Notes: generated from the sequence alone by a model not told the origin. A DNA stretch of 10,858 nucleotides from Boseongicola sp. SB0662_bin_57 (GCA_009839535.1 VXPN01000382.1:1-10858), one strand, 5' to 3'. Counted from the stretch's first letter, positions 1 through 7,438 are shown. Made by a program: numbers and translations.

Positions 1-816
1 CATGCGAACCGTAAGGGATTGACCATGTCCCAGGGCGCAGACCCCCGTTTTCCGGTCTGGACAGGGCGCTGAAACGGCCTTTCTCGTCGAGCTGAGGACC
101 GTTCGCACGTGTCATCACCCGCGAGCGGCCTCAGGGACGTCCTTTCCCGGGATCCACGTGGCAAGCTGACCGATTGGGCCATTCGAGAGCGCGGACCGAA
201 AGGCAGGTCATCGAGCGCGCCGCGCAAGACTGGCGTGGTGTCGAGATCAGCGTCGGCGCTCAGGATTCTCAATGCAACGGCCCTACCATGGTGATTTTGG
301 AAAAACACAGCGTGATATGAATGTTGTTCCGTAACCGTTCCGAATTCAATGGCAATTGGCAAGGCCGCCCGAAGCATTCGCCCGTTCCAGGCGTCCTGTG
401 TCGTCCGGATGCGCGCGGCAGCATGACGTCCGCGGGCATCGCCTTCACACGCGGCCCGGAAGCGGCGATGAGGGAGCCGCAAGCGAGGCGCGCGATGGTC
501 GGGGACGCGACGAGCGAACCGATCCCTCGGCATCTGAAAGCGCGCAGGGAAGACGCGAAGAGCGCCTGGCTGGGCCGGCATGTGCTACAGGTGGTCCGGC
601 GACTGCCGATGACGATTGAATGCAGGAGGGTTTGATGAGCGGAACGCCCAATGACGATCTGGCGTGACGCTGGGCCGGGCTGCCATTGCCGATCCGGCCC
701 GCGCAAGGCGGCACGGAACTTTCGAGCGAGGCTGTCGTTGCGCAGGGGACTGCTGCAGAGCCGGCGCTGAGCGACTGCCTGCACGTCTTGCGTTGATCCA
801 TCCCGGCCGGATCACC
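1..816. other. Gene-poor stretch, probably decayed coding DNA
   Basis: No intact gene is convincing here: the open frames on both strands are short, overlap each other and match no family I recognise. Three hints of former coding were seen. First, a plus-strand frame at about 183-320 reads like a protein tail (ERQVIERAAQDW, then a run ending HSVI and TGA). Second, a plus-strand frame ending at the TGA at 633-635 contains ARRAMVGD followed by EPIPRH, faintly like the C-terminal end of an FGGY sugar kinase; this is very uncertain. Third, an AGGAGG at 623-628 precedes an ATG at 635 that overlaps that TGA, which looks like an operon junction, but the new frame stops after ten codons. The simplest reading is an eroded gene pair next to the sugar locus. 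Confidence 0.4.
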
Positions 817-1866
817 TCAAGGTGCCAGAAACGCCCGGTCGATCGGCAGGTTGCGCCTGGCGCCAGCTTCACCTTGGATCACCAGCGACGTGTCGCTCAG
901 ACGAATGTCTGCAACCGGTTCGCCTGTCGGCCAGCAAATGGCGCCCATGACATGCCTGACGTCGACGCTGCCGTCCGGCTCGAGCGACAGCCCGCCAGGA
1001 CCGCACAGCGCCGATTCGTCCGAGAGACCCAGCATGTGCGATGCCGCGCCTTCCTCGACACCCAGGCAGCCGCAATGTCGGCCGTTCCACGGCGGGTAGT
1101 CGCGGCCGCCATTGGAATGCCACAGCATCGTCATCGGCAGTTGCCGCGGGTTTCGGAGGGAGAGAAACAGGTCGCCGCTTGCAGGGCGAGACACGGCCGT
1201 CCAACCTAGTTCGTGTCCGCCTTCTTCGATGCCGATCACGAAGTCCTCGTGTCGCGGGTTCCAGGGATACATGGTCAGGTCAACATCGCCCGTGAAACCC
1301 GGAAACGCCTTTGGCGAGTTGCATTTCGCGGGGTATTTCAAGGCCGATCTGCCTCTGGCCGGATCGCTTTCCTGAGGGTCTTTCGGCGTTTCCCACCATG
1401 CCTTGGGCGATGTCCGGATGATCCCGCCACGAGGCAGGGAAAGATTGGCGTGATTGGCGACAGGAACGCGCCCGTTGCCACCCGTGAACTTGTGACTTTG
1501 GTAGACGAAGGGATGGCCATCGCGCAGGATCAGTTCCTTGACCAGCCGGGCGCCATGAACCCGCCTTCGCAAAGCGGCACGCAGCACGCGGCTTTCCTTC
1601 CTTTCAATGACCCAGGCGGAATTTGCGGGCCAGCCATGTAACGGGGAGTCGCCTTCGCGGGCGGCAAACGGGGCGCAGAAGAAGTCGCCGCCCAGCGCAG
1701 TCAGGTGCGGCGCGGTATCGGGCGGCAAAGCCTCGTCGGCGCCGACCCACGGCGCACGATGAAGCGGCGTGACTTCGACTCCGCTTTCAGTGACGGCGAA
1801 GCGCTCGATGAGCCCGATCCGGCGGTCGAAGGACAGCTCTATGCCCTTCGCCAATATCTTGGTCAT
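817..1866 (-). CDS. Aldose 1-epimerase-like protein (galactose mutarotase-like fold)
   Basis: The 349-residue protein resembles the aldose 1-epimerase / galactose-mutarotase-like superfamily, cytoplasmic enzymes that interconvert sugar anomers. Visible family-like features are GGDFFCAPF (residues 59-67), HGWPANS (77-83), a histidine in VANHANLSLP (about 139) and, towards the C-terminus, NGGRDYPPWNGRH followed by LGVEE. The histidine and one glutamate of LGVEE are candidates for the catalytic pair, but this is inferred from position in the fold. Length is normal, and there is no signal peptide or membrane segment. The ATG at 1866 overlaps the stop of the upstream relic ATPase (ATGA at 1863-1866) and has only a weak ribosome site (GAAG), so it was probably translationally coupled to that gene when it was intact. 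It is the last gene of the minus-strand group. The substrate is unknown; the locus suggests a sugar or cyclitol derivative. Confidence 0.75.
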   Translation of the reverse strand: MTKILAKGIELSFDRRIGLIERFAVTESGVEVTPLHRAPWVGADEALPPDTAPHLTALGGDFFCAPFAAREGDSPLHGWPANSAWVIERKESRVLRAALRRRVHGARLVKELILRDGHPFVYQSHKFTGGNGRVPVANHANLSLPRGGIIRTSPKAWWETPKDPQESDPARGRSALKYPAKCNSPKAFPGFTGDVDLTMYPWNPRHEDFVIGIEEGGHELGWTAVSRPASGDLFLSLRNPRQLPMTMLWHSNGGRDYPPWNGRHCGCLGVEEGAASHMLGLSDESALCGPGGLSLEPDGSVDVRHVMGAICWPTGEPVADIRLSDTSLVIQGEAGARRNLPIDRAFLAP

Positions 1867-2286
1867 GTCGGCAGTTCTTCGCTGGAGACGATGCCTTCCG
1901 CGTCCGGAATGCCGGAACGTCCCGGACTTCGGGCATCGGCCACGAGTTCATCGCGTCGCATGACGACCATTCGGTCAACAGCCTGAAATGCGTGGCGAAT
2001 GCTGTGCGTGATGAAAGCGCAGGCGTCACCGGATTCCCGGATCTCGCGAACACGGCGAAGGCCCCTTGGGTTTTCGCCGGCGGCGAGGTCGTTCATCGGC
2101 GCGTCAAGGGCAATCAGGTCGCTCTCCAAGTGCATGGCCTTGCGATTGCGATGGCCTGAAGCTCGCCGCGCGAATGTCCGGTCGCCGTGATCCCGGCGGA
2201 TCAAGCCTTCCTTCTCGATTGCCTCGGTCGTGCAGGCGCTTGGCCGGGGCACGGCGGCGCCCGTCGTTCCGGAACGGCTCCGTCAT
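1863..2286 (-). pseudogene. Relic of a sugar ABC transporter ATP-binding protein
   Basis: This is the eroded remains of a single-domain sugar-type ABC ATPase. Reading leftwards on the minus strand, an ATG at 2286 overlaps the desaturase stop (ATGA), but its frame soon loses similarity. In a second frame, SRGELQAIAIAR (2173-2138) is a damaged signature motif (SGGERQAIAIAR expected). One base appears to be missing at about 2138, and the third frame continues with AMHLESDLIALDAP, a Walker B region in which the catalytic glutamate of LDEP is alanine. It then runs through ACAFITHSIRHAFQ (switch histidine) and DRMVVMRRDELVAD to the stop at 1863-1865. The Walker A and Q-loop part is gone: the interval holds about 140 codons, whereas an intact ATPase of this type has about 250. 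The gene is non-functional by truncation, frameshifts and the E-to-A change. It sits between two intact genes and keeps ATGA overlaps with both. Confidence 0.82.
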
Positions 2287-3419
2287 CCTGTGGTGTCCCG
2301 AAATGTCACGGCCTGATGCAGGTCCTCCCTGTAAGGTCGGGCAGTGGGTGGCAGCTCCTTTCGCAGGTAGTAGCCGGGTTCGCGTCGCTGCCGCATCACG
2401 GCAGTCATCATCTCGCGATAGGCGTCCCAAAGCGAGGTGTTCGGCGGCGGAAGGTCATCCTTGATCGCTTCGTGCAGAGCAGGCAGCGCATGGTAGGGAA
2501 CCATCGGGAACATGTGATGCTCGATGTGATAGTTCATGTTCCAGTAGAGCCAGCGTGATACCGGATTGAGGTAGAGCGTGCGCGAATTGAGCCGGTGGTC
2601 GATCACGTCCTCGGCCAGCCCGCCGTGCTGCAGAAGCCCGGTCATCACGAAATGCCAGCACCCGTAGATCCGCGGGCCGCCAATCAGGAGAAGCGGGATG
2701 GCGGACATCCATCCCGTCCCGCCAGCCAACATCCCGAAGGAGACGGCTGCAACGAGGGCGTAGACACACATGTGAACGCGCGCCCAGAACACCGCACCGG
2801 GCCACTCGCTTTCCGGGATGTAGTCCCTTTCGTCCGGGGAAAGCGCGCCAAGGGCGTTTCGCGCCAGGACCAGGAACGAACTCCAAGTGTCCCAGATGCC
2901 GAAATAGGCAAGAGCCTTCAAGGTCAGGTTGATCGGATGCATCCACACGATTTCCGGGTCGCGCCCGACAATGATTGTGTCAGTATGGTGGCGGGCGTGA
3001 CTCCAGCGCCAGTTCACCGGGTTCCGCATGATCTGAAAGGACGCAACGTGATAGACCACGTCGTTCATCCAGCGGGTCCGGAAGGCGGTGCCATGGCCGC
3101 ATTCGTGCCAACGGCTGTCGCAGGCCGAGCCGTAGATCACTCCGTAGGCAAGCCAGAAGGGCAGTGCGACCCAACTGCCCCAGAAATAGATTCCGCCGGT
3201 GGCGAAGACGGCATGCAGTGCGGCCCAGACCAGCGAGTCCCGGACCGCGGGCCCGTCGCGGCGTTTCATCAGGGTCTTCATGGTCTTGCGCGAAAGCGCG
3301 CTGTGATACCACTCTGCCGCGGCAAGCCCCGCTTCGATGGCGTGTTTCGAGGACGGGCCCGTCAGCGAATAGTCCCTGGCCGATTGAGCGTGGTTCCGCA
3401 GTGATGCCGTGTCCGCCAT
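2283..3419 (-). CDS. MocD-like oxygenase, fatty acid desaturase superfamily
   Basis: The 378-residue protein carries the three histidine boxes of the membrane di-iron desaturase/hydroxylase superfamily: HECGH (residues 105-109), HARHH (141-145) and HIEHH (298-302), plus a histidine in QHGGLAED (about 265). Hydrophobic segments lie near 62-100 and 215-262, so it should be an inner-membrane enzyme with the di-iron site on the cytoplasmic side. The whole sequence, including the N-terminal DYSLTGP and the HHMFPMVPYHALP stretch, fits the bacterial group that includes MocD, the oxygenase component of rhizopine catabolism, better than lipid desaturases (recognition from memory). An O-demethylation or hydroxylation of a cyclitol or sugar is inferred. 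No ferredoxin or reductase partner lies in the window. The frame extends to a GTG at 3452, but ATG 3419 has AGGGGAAG just upstream and is preferred. It is the first gene of the minus-strand group. Confidence 0.85.
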   Translation of the reverse strand: MADTASLRNHAQSARDYSLTGPSSKHAIEAGLAAAEWYHSALSRKTMKTLMKRRDGPAVRDSLVWAALHAVFATGGIYFWGSWVALPFWLAYGVIYGSACDSRWHECGHGTAFRTRWMNDVVYHVASFQIMRNPVNWRWSHARHHTDTIIVGRDPEIVWMHPINLTLKALAYFGIWDTWSSFLVLARNALGALSPDERDYIPESEWPGAVFWARVHMCVYALVAAVSFGMLAGGTGWMSAIPLLLIGGPRIYGCWHFVMTGLLQHGGLAEDVIDHRLNSRTLYLNPVSRWLYWNMNYHIEHHMFPMVPYHALPALHEAIKDDLPPPNTSLWDAYREMMTAVMRQRREPGYYLRKELPPTARPYREDLHQAVTFRDTTG

Positions 3420-3420
3420 T

Positions 3421-3428
3421 CTTCCCCT
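3421..3428 (-). promoter_or_regulatory. Ribosome binding site deciding the desaturase start
   Basis: AGGGGAAG on the minus strand ends one base before the ATG at 3419. The AGGGG core lies about 4-5 bases upstream of the start, a short but usable spacing. The alternative GTG at 3452 is preceded by no comparable purine run, so the ATG is the better start. Confidence 0.5.
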
Positions 3429-3584
3429 GATCTGGACAGGTGCCCTCGGCACCCCTGGTCGCCTGCTGCTCGTGGAAGGATCGCGATTCGGCCATCATGT
3501 CACAAGCGGCGAGACCATCAGATTCCATCATGGGCACACTGGTCCGCCAGACCTGCAGCCTGGCTCAAGATGCCATTTGCCTCA

Positions 3585-3595
3585 ATATGCCATAT
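3585..3595. repeat. Short palindrome ATATG-C-CATAT, possible operator half
   Basis: A perfect 5-base inverted repeat around one central base, lying 14 bases left of the larger inverted repeat. CATATGTTGCCGTG here and CATTATGTTGCGTG at 3631-3644 are similar in the same orientation, so the two sites may belong to one regulatory block. A palindrome this short can occur by chance. Confidence 0.25.
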
Positions 3596-3609
3596 GTTGC
3601 CGTGATTCC

Positions 3610-3638
3610 ACATAATGCGCCGAAGAAGCGCATTATGT
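3610..3638. promoter_or_regulatory. Perfect 11-base inverted repeat, candidate LacI-type operator
   Basis: The arms ACATAATGCGC (3610-3620) and GCGCATTATGT (3628-3638) are exact reverse complements separated by the 7-base spacer CGAAGAA. The repeat lies in the A/T-rich centre of the divergent region, about 180 bases from the repressor start and about 190 from the desaturase start. It is not followed by a T-run in either direction, which argues against a terminator. Because the adjacent gene encodes a LacI-family protein, a binding site controlling one or both divergent groups is the best guess. LacI operators usually have a shorter centre, so each arm could instead be half of a different regulator's site. 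Confidence 0.5.
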
Positions 3639-3800
3639 TGCGTGCAATCATGACCCTCCATTCTGGCTCCCGATGCAATGAAACATGCAGGTCTTTCTCC
3701 GAACTTGCCGGCCTGGCGACCCGCTTGATGGAATCTGATGTACGCAATGCAAGACAACCCCGGATCTTTTTGAGACTTTCGAATGGCAGACACAAACTTT

Positions 3801-3807
3801 GGAAGGG
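3801..3807 (+). promoter_or_regulatory. Ribosome binding site deciding the repressor start
   Basis: GGAAGGG lies 11 bases before the ATG at 3819. The earlier in-frame ATG at 3783 has only a poor GAG-like purine stretch upstream and would add 12 residues before the usual LacI N-terminus. The site therefore favours 3819, although the spacing is slightly long. Confidence 0.5.
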
Positions 3808-3818
3808 AACCCGGTCGC

Positions 3819-4847
3819 ATGGGCCGCGCAACGATTGCCGACATCGCGGAATGGGCCGGCGTTTCGCCTGCCACGGTGGACCGCGCGCTCAATGGCCGCG
3901 CCGGCGTGAGCGCGCCGAACAGGCAGCGTGTCATGCGCGCCGCACGCGATCTTGGCTATCTGCCGCTGGAAGGCATGGTGCCGTTGCCGTCCCGCGCCGC
4001 CCGGCTGGAATTCCTGATTCCGCATTCCAGGAACGCCTTCATGCGCGACGTTGCGGAGAGCATTCAGCTTTGCGCACAGACGCAGCCGCTGGTGAAGAGC
4101 TGCAACATACTCTGGCTTGACGGCATCGGGCCGGATTCCTTCATTGCCGCACTGGATCGCGTTGCCCTCAACACCGAAGGCGTCGGCGTCATCACGACCG
4201 ATCATCCGCGCACAAGGGATGCGATCCGGCGGCTCTGCGAATCCGGCGTCCGCGTCGTGACCTTGGCATCTGACGTGCTGTCGACGCCGCGGTCCTCCTA
4301 TGTCGGCATCGACAACCGGATTGCAGGCAGGACGGCCGGCCAGATTGTCGGCATGCTGGTCGGTCGGCCTGAAGGCGCGGTGGCGGTGTTTTGCGGCAGT
4401 CGTGCGTTTCATGGCCATCAGGAGCGCGAGGCCGGCTTCCTCGCCTTCATGGGCGAGCATCATCCCGGGCTTGAAATCCTGCCGACGATCGAAACCGGGG
4501 AAGACAGTGCCAAGCTTCGAACCGAGTTGGCCAAGCTGCTTCGAACCGTGCCGGATCTTCTCGCGGTATATTGCGTGGGCGCTGGCCGGAAGGGTGTCGT
4601 CGAGGCCTTGGAAGACCGGCAGGATCGGCCCCGCATCGTGATGCACGACCTTACAAGGAACTCGCGGTCCTGGCTTGTGGAGGATCGTATCGACGCCGTG
4701 ATCGACCAGAACGCGCGCGCTGTCGGCGAGCAGGCGGTGTTTCACTTGCTCGGGGCGATTGCGTCCGGTCCCTCGATCCTGCCGCTGACCCATATTGAAC
4801 CCCGCATTGTCCTGCGCGAGAACATTCCCAAGGGCCGATTGACATGA
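3819..4847 (+). CDS. LacI-family transcriptional regulator
   Basis: The 342-residue protein starts with a LacI helix-turn-helix (ATIADIAEWAGVSPATVDRA, residues 6-25), then the helix that precedes the hinge (NRQRVMRAARDLGYLP). A periplasmic-binding-protein-like effector domain follows, with SYVGIDNRIAGRTAGQIVG in the middle, as in repressors that sense sugars taken up by ABC transporters. It should act in the cytoplasm as a dimer, releasing DNA or changing affinity when it binds a sugar-like inducer. An upstream in-frame ATG at 3783 is possible, but 3819 has the better ribosome site and puts the domain at the usual distance from the N-terminus. The stop overlaps the start of the SDR relic (ATGA, 4844-4847), so the regulator appears to head the catabolic operon and is probably autoregulated. 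The likely binding region is the inverted repeat upstream. Confidence 0.9.
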   Translation: MGRATIADIAEWAGVSPATVDRALNGRAGVSAPNRQRVMRAARDLGYLPLEGMVPLPSRAARLEFLIPHSRNAFMRDVAESIQLCAQTQPLVKSCNILWLDGIGPDSFIAALDRVALNTEGVGVITTDHPRTRDAIRRLCESGVRVVTLASDVLSTPRSSYVGIDNRIAGRTAGQIVGMLVGRPEGAVAVFCGSRAFHGHQEREAGFLAFMGEHHPGLEILPTIETGEDSAKLRTELAKLLRTVPDLLAVYCVGAGRKGVVEALEDRQDRPRIVMHDLTRNSRSWLVEDRIDAVIDQNARAVGEQAVFHLLGAIASGPSILPLTHIEPRIVLRENIPKGRLT

Positions 4848-5375
4848 AGGCGATCCCTGAAGAACCGTCCGTTGCCGTCATTGGGGCGGCAAGCGGGACT
4901 GGCCGCGCGAAGGCAATTGACGTCGTCGTGTCGAGTGCCGACGCCCTGCCGCTGGCGGACTTGAAAGCCGCTGGCCTGAAGCGCATCTCGGAGCGCTTGC
5001 CAGCGCTGCCGGCATCACGGCGGGCGCGAGCCTTGCGGATGGCGGGTTGCACGACCGGGATGCGTCTTTTGCGACCAACTGCAGGCGCGCCGGCCCTTTG
5101 TTCCCCGCTCCAGCGGGAAATGCCGAAGTCTGCCTCACGACGTGGCAGCGGGATCTGGTGTGTGTCGAAAACCTCCTTGCGAAGCAGCCACGACGCTGAA
5201 AGGCTTGACGGTGGAGGGGGATGGGATGCGAAATGCCGTCACCTGCATTTCTGCCGGAAGAGAGGTTCCGGTGACCGGGGCGAGGCCGGACGGCTTCGGC
5301 GCAGCCATTGCGCGTGCCTTTCACGATGCTGTCGCGAATGCCGTCATCGCCAGGCGCGGGGAGATGGCTGAATGA
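4844..5375 (+). pseudogene. Relic of a short-chain dehydrogenase/reductase (SDR)
   Basis: Pieces of a classical SDR appear in order but in three frames. Frame one, from ATG 4844, gives SVAVIGAASGTGRAKAI, a Rossmann GxxxGxG-type start. Frame three, from about 4996, gives LASAAGITAGASLADGG followed by RDASFATNCRRAG. This resembles the NAAG region and the following NxxG helix, with N of NAAG replaced by S. The frame that ends at 5375 gives TTLKGLTVEGDGMRNAV, the helix after the catalytic site plus the R-NAV strand, then an end resembling RAFHDAVANAVIARRGEMAE. The Tyr-x-x-x-Lys catalytic motif cannot be found. The interval holds about 177 codons against about 250 for an SDR, so internal deletions accompany the frameshifts. 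ATGA overlaps with the repressor stop and the oxidoreductase start are both intact. A single 175-residue frame from 4844 to 5371 exists, but its second half is not SDR-like. Confidence 0.72.
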
Positions 5376-6514
5376 CAATCGGCGTGGCGATCATCGGCAC
5401 TGGTTTCATTGGCAGCGTGCATCTGGCTGCCGTTCGGAGATTGGGCCTGGACGTTCGAGGCGTGCTGGGAAGCAGCGCGGACCGCGGGGCCGCCCGGGCG
5501 GCGGAGCTCGGTGTGGGCCGCGCCTATGCCGACCTCGACGAACTCGTCGCCGACGGCAGCGCCTCGGTCGTGCATGTCACTTCCCCGAACAATGCACATT
5601 TTCCTCAGGTGAAGGCGCTCTTGCAGGCTGGCAAGCACGTGATCTGCGAAAAGCCGTTGGCGGTCACGGCGGCGCAGTCTGCAGAACTGGCGGAGATCGC
5701 GCGGACAAGCGACTGCGTTGCGGCGGTTTGCTACAACATCCGCTTCTATCCGCTGAACCAGCACGCCCATCGTTTGGTGGCGGATGGCGAATTGGGCGAT
5801 ATCCGGTTCGTGACCGGACACTACCATCAGGACTGGCTTGCCAAGCCGACCGACTGGAACTGGCGGCTCGAGGCGGACAAGGGCGGGGCGCTGCGCTCGG
5901 TGGGCGATATCGGGACGCATTGGCTTGACCTGACGACGTTCATCACCGGGCTGAAGCCGGTCCATGTCCTTGCGGACCTGGCGACCTTCATCCCGGAACG
6001 GGAGAAGCCTGGCGGCCCGGTGGAGACGTTTTCGTCCTCGGCTGGGCAGACGGAGAAGGTTCGGGTCGACACCGACGATGCTGCCGCCATCCTGATACGG
6101 TATGACACCGGCGCCAGGGGCGTGATGTCTACGAGCCAGATCAACGTCGGCCGCAAGAACGAACTTGTCTGGGACATCGCGGGGTCGTGCGGGTCGGCGG
6201 CGTGGCATTCGGAAACCCCCGATCACCTGTGGCTGGGGCGTCGCGACGGTCCGAACGAGGTCCTGCACCGCGACTTCACGCTGATGAACGACACAGGGAT
6301 TGCAGCCGCGACCCTGCCGCCCGGACACGTCGAGGGATTTGCCGACAGCTTTTTTGCCCTTTTCCGGCAGGTATATCGCGACATCTCCGAGGGAGGCCGA
6401 CAGGCGGACTCGACATGGGCGACCTTCGAGGACGGGCACCTGGAAATGCAGTTCTGCGACGCTGTCCTGAAATCGATGCAGGAGGGTCGTTGGGTGGAAA
6501 TACGTGAAGCATAA
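5372..6514 (+). CDS. Gfo/Idh/MocA-family NAD(P)-dependent oxidoreductase
   Basis: The 380-residue protein has an N-terminal Rossmann domain with GTGFIG (residues 9-14), the family motif CEKPL (92-96, catalytic-region lysine K95), and in the C-terminal substrate domain SVGDIGTHWLD (176-186), whose D and H correspond to the usual catalytic Asp/His pair. Members oxidise or reduce a sugar or cyclitol hydroxyl with NAD(P); inositol dehydrogenase, glucose-fructose oxidoreductase and MocA are relatives. Length is normal and no signal peptide is present, so it should be cytoplasmic. GGGGAG (5358-5363), lying inside the preceding SDR relic, is a good ribosome site, so translation need not depend on the relic. 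Nine bases separate it from the next gene, the isomerase, with which it is commonly paired in cyclitol and keto-sugar pathways. The exact substrate cannot be read from the sequence. Confidence 0.92.
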   Translation: MTIGVAIIGTGFIGSVHLAAVRRLGLDVRGVLGSSADRGAARAAELGVGRAYADLDELVADGSASVVHVTSPNNAHFPQVKALLQAGKHVICEKPLAVTAAQSAELAEIARTSDCVAAVCYNIRFYPLNQHAHRLVADGELGDIRFVTGHYHQDWLAKPTDWNWRLEADKGGALRSVGDIGTHWLDLTTFITGLKPVHVLADLATFIPEREKPGGPVETFSSSAGQTEKVRVDTDDAAAILIRYDTGARGVMSTSQINVGRKNELVWDIAGSCGSAAWHSETPDHLWLGRRDGPNEVLHRDFTLMNDTGIAAATLPPGHVEGFADSFFALFRQVYRDISEGGRQADSTWATFEDGHLEMQFCDAVLKSMQEGRWVEIREA

Positions 6515-6523
6515 GGTGATGAC

Positions 6524-7438
6524 ATGAAGCTGGGATTGCTGACCGCACCCTTTGAAGACACCAACCTGACCGACGTGGCGTCCTGGGCCGGCAAGAACGG
6601 TTTCGCCGCTCTTGAGGTCGCATGCTGGCCTGCGTCGGGCGGCGAGAAACGGCGCTATGCCGGGACGAGCCACATCGACGTGAACGGGCTGACGGCAGAC
6701 GGAGGCGCAGACATTGTCGGCGGCCTTGCCGGGCACGGGATCGAGATTTCAGGCTTGGGATACTATCCGAATCCACTGCATGCGGACGCGGGACACCGCG
6801 ACGAGGTGATCGGACACCTGAAGAAGGTGATCACGGCTGCAGGCGTCATGGGCATCCCCGTCGTCAACACGTTCATAGGCGGCGACCGAACCCTGAACGT
6901 CGACGAAAACTGGGCGCGCGCGACGGAGATTCTCACGCCGGTCGTAAAGCACGCTCAGGATGCAGGTGTCCGGCTCTGCTTTGAGAACTGCCCGATGATC
7001 TTCAGCCACGATGAATGGCCGGGCGGGCACAACATCGCCTATTCGCCCCGGATCTGGCGCCGCATCTTCGAGGAATGGGGCGAGGCGGTCGGCATGAATT
7101 TCGATCCCTCGCACCTGATCTGGCAGTTCATCGACCAGACCCGTTTCATCAAGGAATTCGGTTCTCGCATGGCGCATGTCCATGCCAAGGACCTGATGGT
7201 GGACCGCGACGGCCTTTACGAGAACGGGACCATGTCCGCCGGCATGGGATGGCAGGTTCCGCGCCTGTGCGGGCTTGGCGATGTCGATTGGCCCGGCTTC
7301 TTTTCGGGCCTCTATCGTGCCGGATACGACGGGCCGATCATCATTGAGCACGAAGACAGGTTGTTCGAAGGATCGGACGAGAAGGTGAAGCGTGGCTTCC
7401 TGCTGGCCCGTGACGTCTTGCAGCCGTTCATCAAGTAG
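6524..7438 (+). CDS. Sugar phosphate isomerase/epimerase-type TIM-barrel enzyme
   Basis: The 304-residue protein belongs to the AP-endonuclease-family-2 / xylose-isomerase-like TIM barrels, which bind a divalent metal and isomerise, epimerise or dehydrate sugars and cyclitols. MocC, IolE (inosose dehydratase) and IolI are relatives. Candidate metal ligands, at the expected strand ends, are E154 in LCFENCPM, D194 in MNFDPSHL, H218 or H220 in AHVHAKD and E275 in IIIEHED. Length is usual and the protein is probably cytoplasmic. It starts ten bases after the oxidoreductase stop with AAGGTGAT (6513-6520) as ribosome site. The pairing suggests that the oxidoreductase makes a keto compound which this enzyme processes next. 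Whether it is an isomerase or a dehydratase cannot be decided from sequence alone. Confidence 0.9.
   Translation: MKLGLLTAPFEDTNLTDVASWAGKNGFAALEVACWPASGGEKRRYAGTSHIDVNGLTADGGADIVGGLAGHGIEISGLGYYPNPLHADAGHRDEVIGHLKKVITAAGVMGIPVVNTFIGGDRTLNVDENWARATEILTPVVKHAQDAGVRLCFENCPMIFSHDEWPGGHNIAYSPRIWRRIFEEWGEAVGMNFDPSHLIWQFIDQTRFIKEFGSRMAHVHAKDLMVDRDGLYENGTMSAGMGWQVPRLCGLGDVDWPGFFSGLYRAGYDGPIIIEHEDRLFEGSDEKVKRGFLLARDVLQPFIK

Larger units (their letters stand above)
3420..3818. other. Divergent intergenic region between desaturase and lacI-type gene
   Basis: About 400 bases without a gene separate the divergently read desaturase and repressor. The stretch around 3570-3650 is clearly more A/T-rich than the flanking genes and contains two inverted repeats (3585-3595 and 3610-3638). 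The promoters of both gene groups must lie here. I could not assign convincing -35 and -10 boxes for either direction. The open frames crossing it have no recognisable content. Confidence 0.6.

Noticed and set aside
635..667. Ten-codon open frame after a good AGGAGG
   Set aside because: Too short and without recognisable content to call a gene; kept only as a sign of an eroded operon junction.
796..813. GATCC...GGATC inverted repeat after the epimerase stop as a terminator
   Set aside because: The arms are only five bases long, the loop is as long as both arms nearly combined, and no T-run follows on the minus strand.
1863..2252. Intact 129-residue protein gene upstream of the epimerase
   Set aside because: It covers only the Walker B to C-terminal part of an ABC ATPase, the signature motif is in another frame and the catalytic glutamate is lost.
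3610..3638. Resemblance of the inverted repeat to a XerC/XerD dif site (GCGCAT and TTATGTT words)
   Set aside because: In dif the TTAT ends face the centre and the arms flank a 6-base core; here the GCGC ends face inward around 7 bases and no full arm matches.
3610..3638. Inverted repeat read as a bidirectional terminator
   Set aside because: It lies between divergent genes, where no transcript needs to end, and has no T-run on either side.
4844..5371. Intact 175-residue protein gene starting at the ATGA overlap
   Set aside because: Only the first third is SDR-like in this frame; the remaining SDR pieces lie in the other two frames and the second half here is rich in Arg, Cys and Ser as expected from an out-of-frame read.
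5321..6736. Long minus-strand open frame opposite the Gfo/Idh gene
   Set aside because: It is the antisense shadow of a well-supported gene; its composition is Arg/Pro/His-rich and no family motif is visible. The same holds for the long minus-strand frames opposite the binding-protein and ATPase genes (7487-8788 and 8844-10037) and opposite the repressor (3648-4793).
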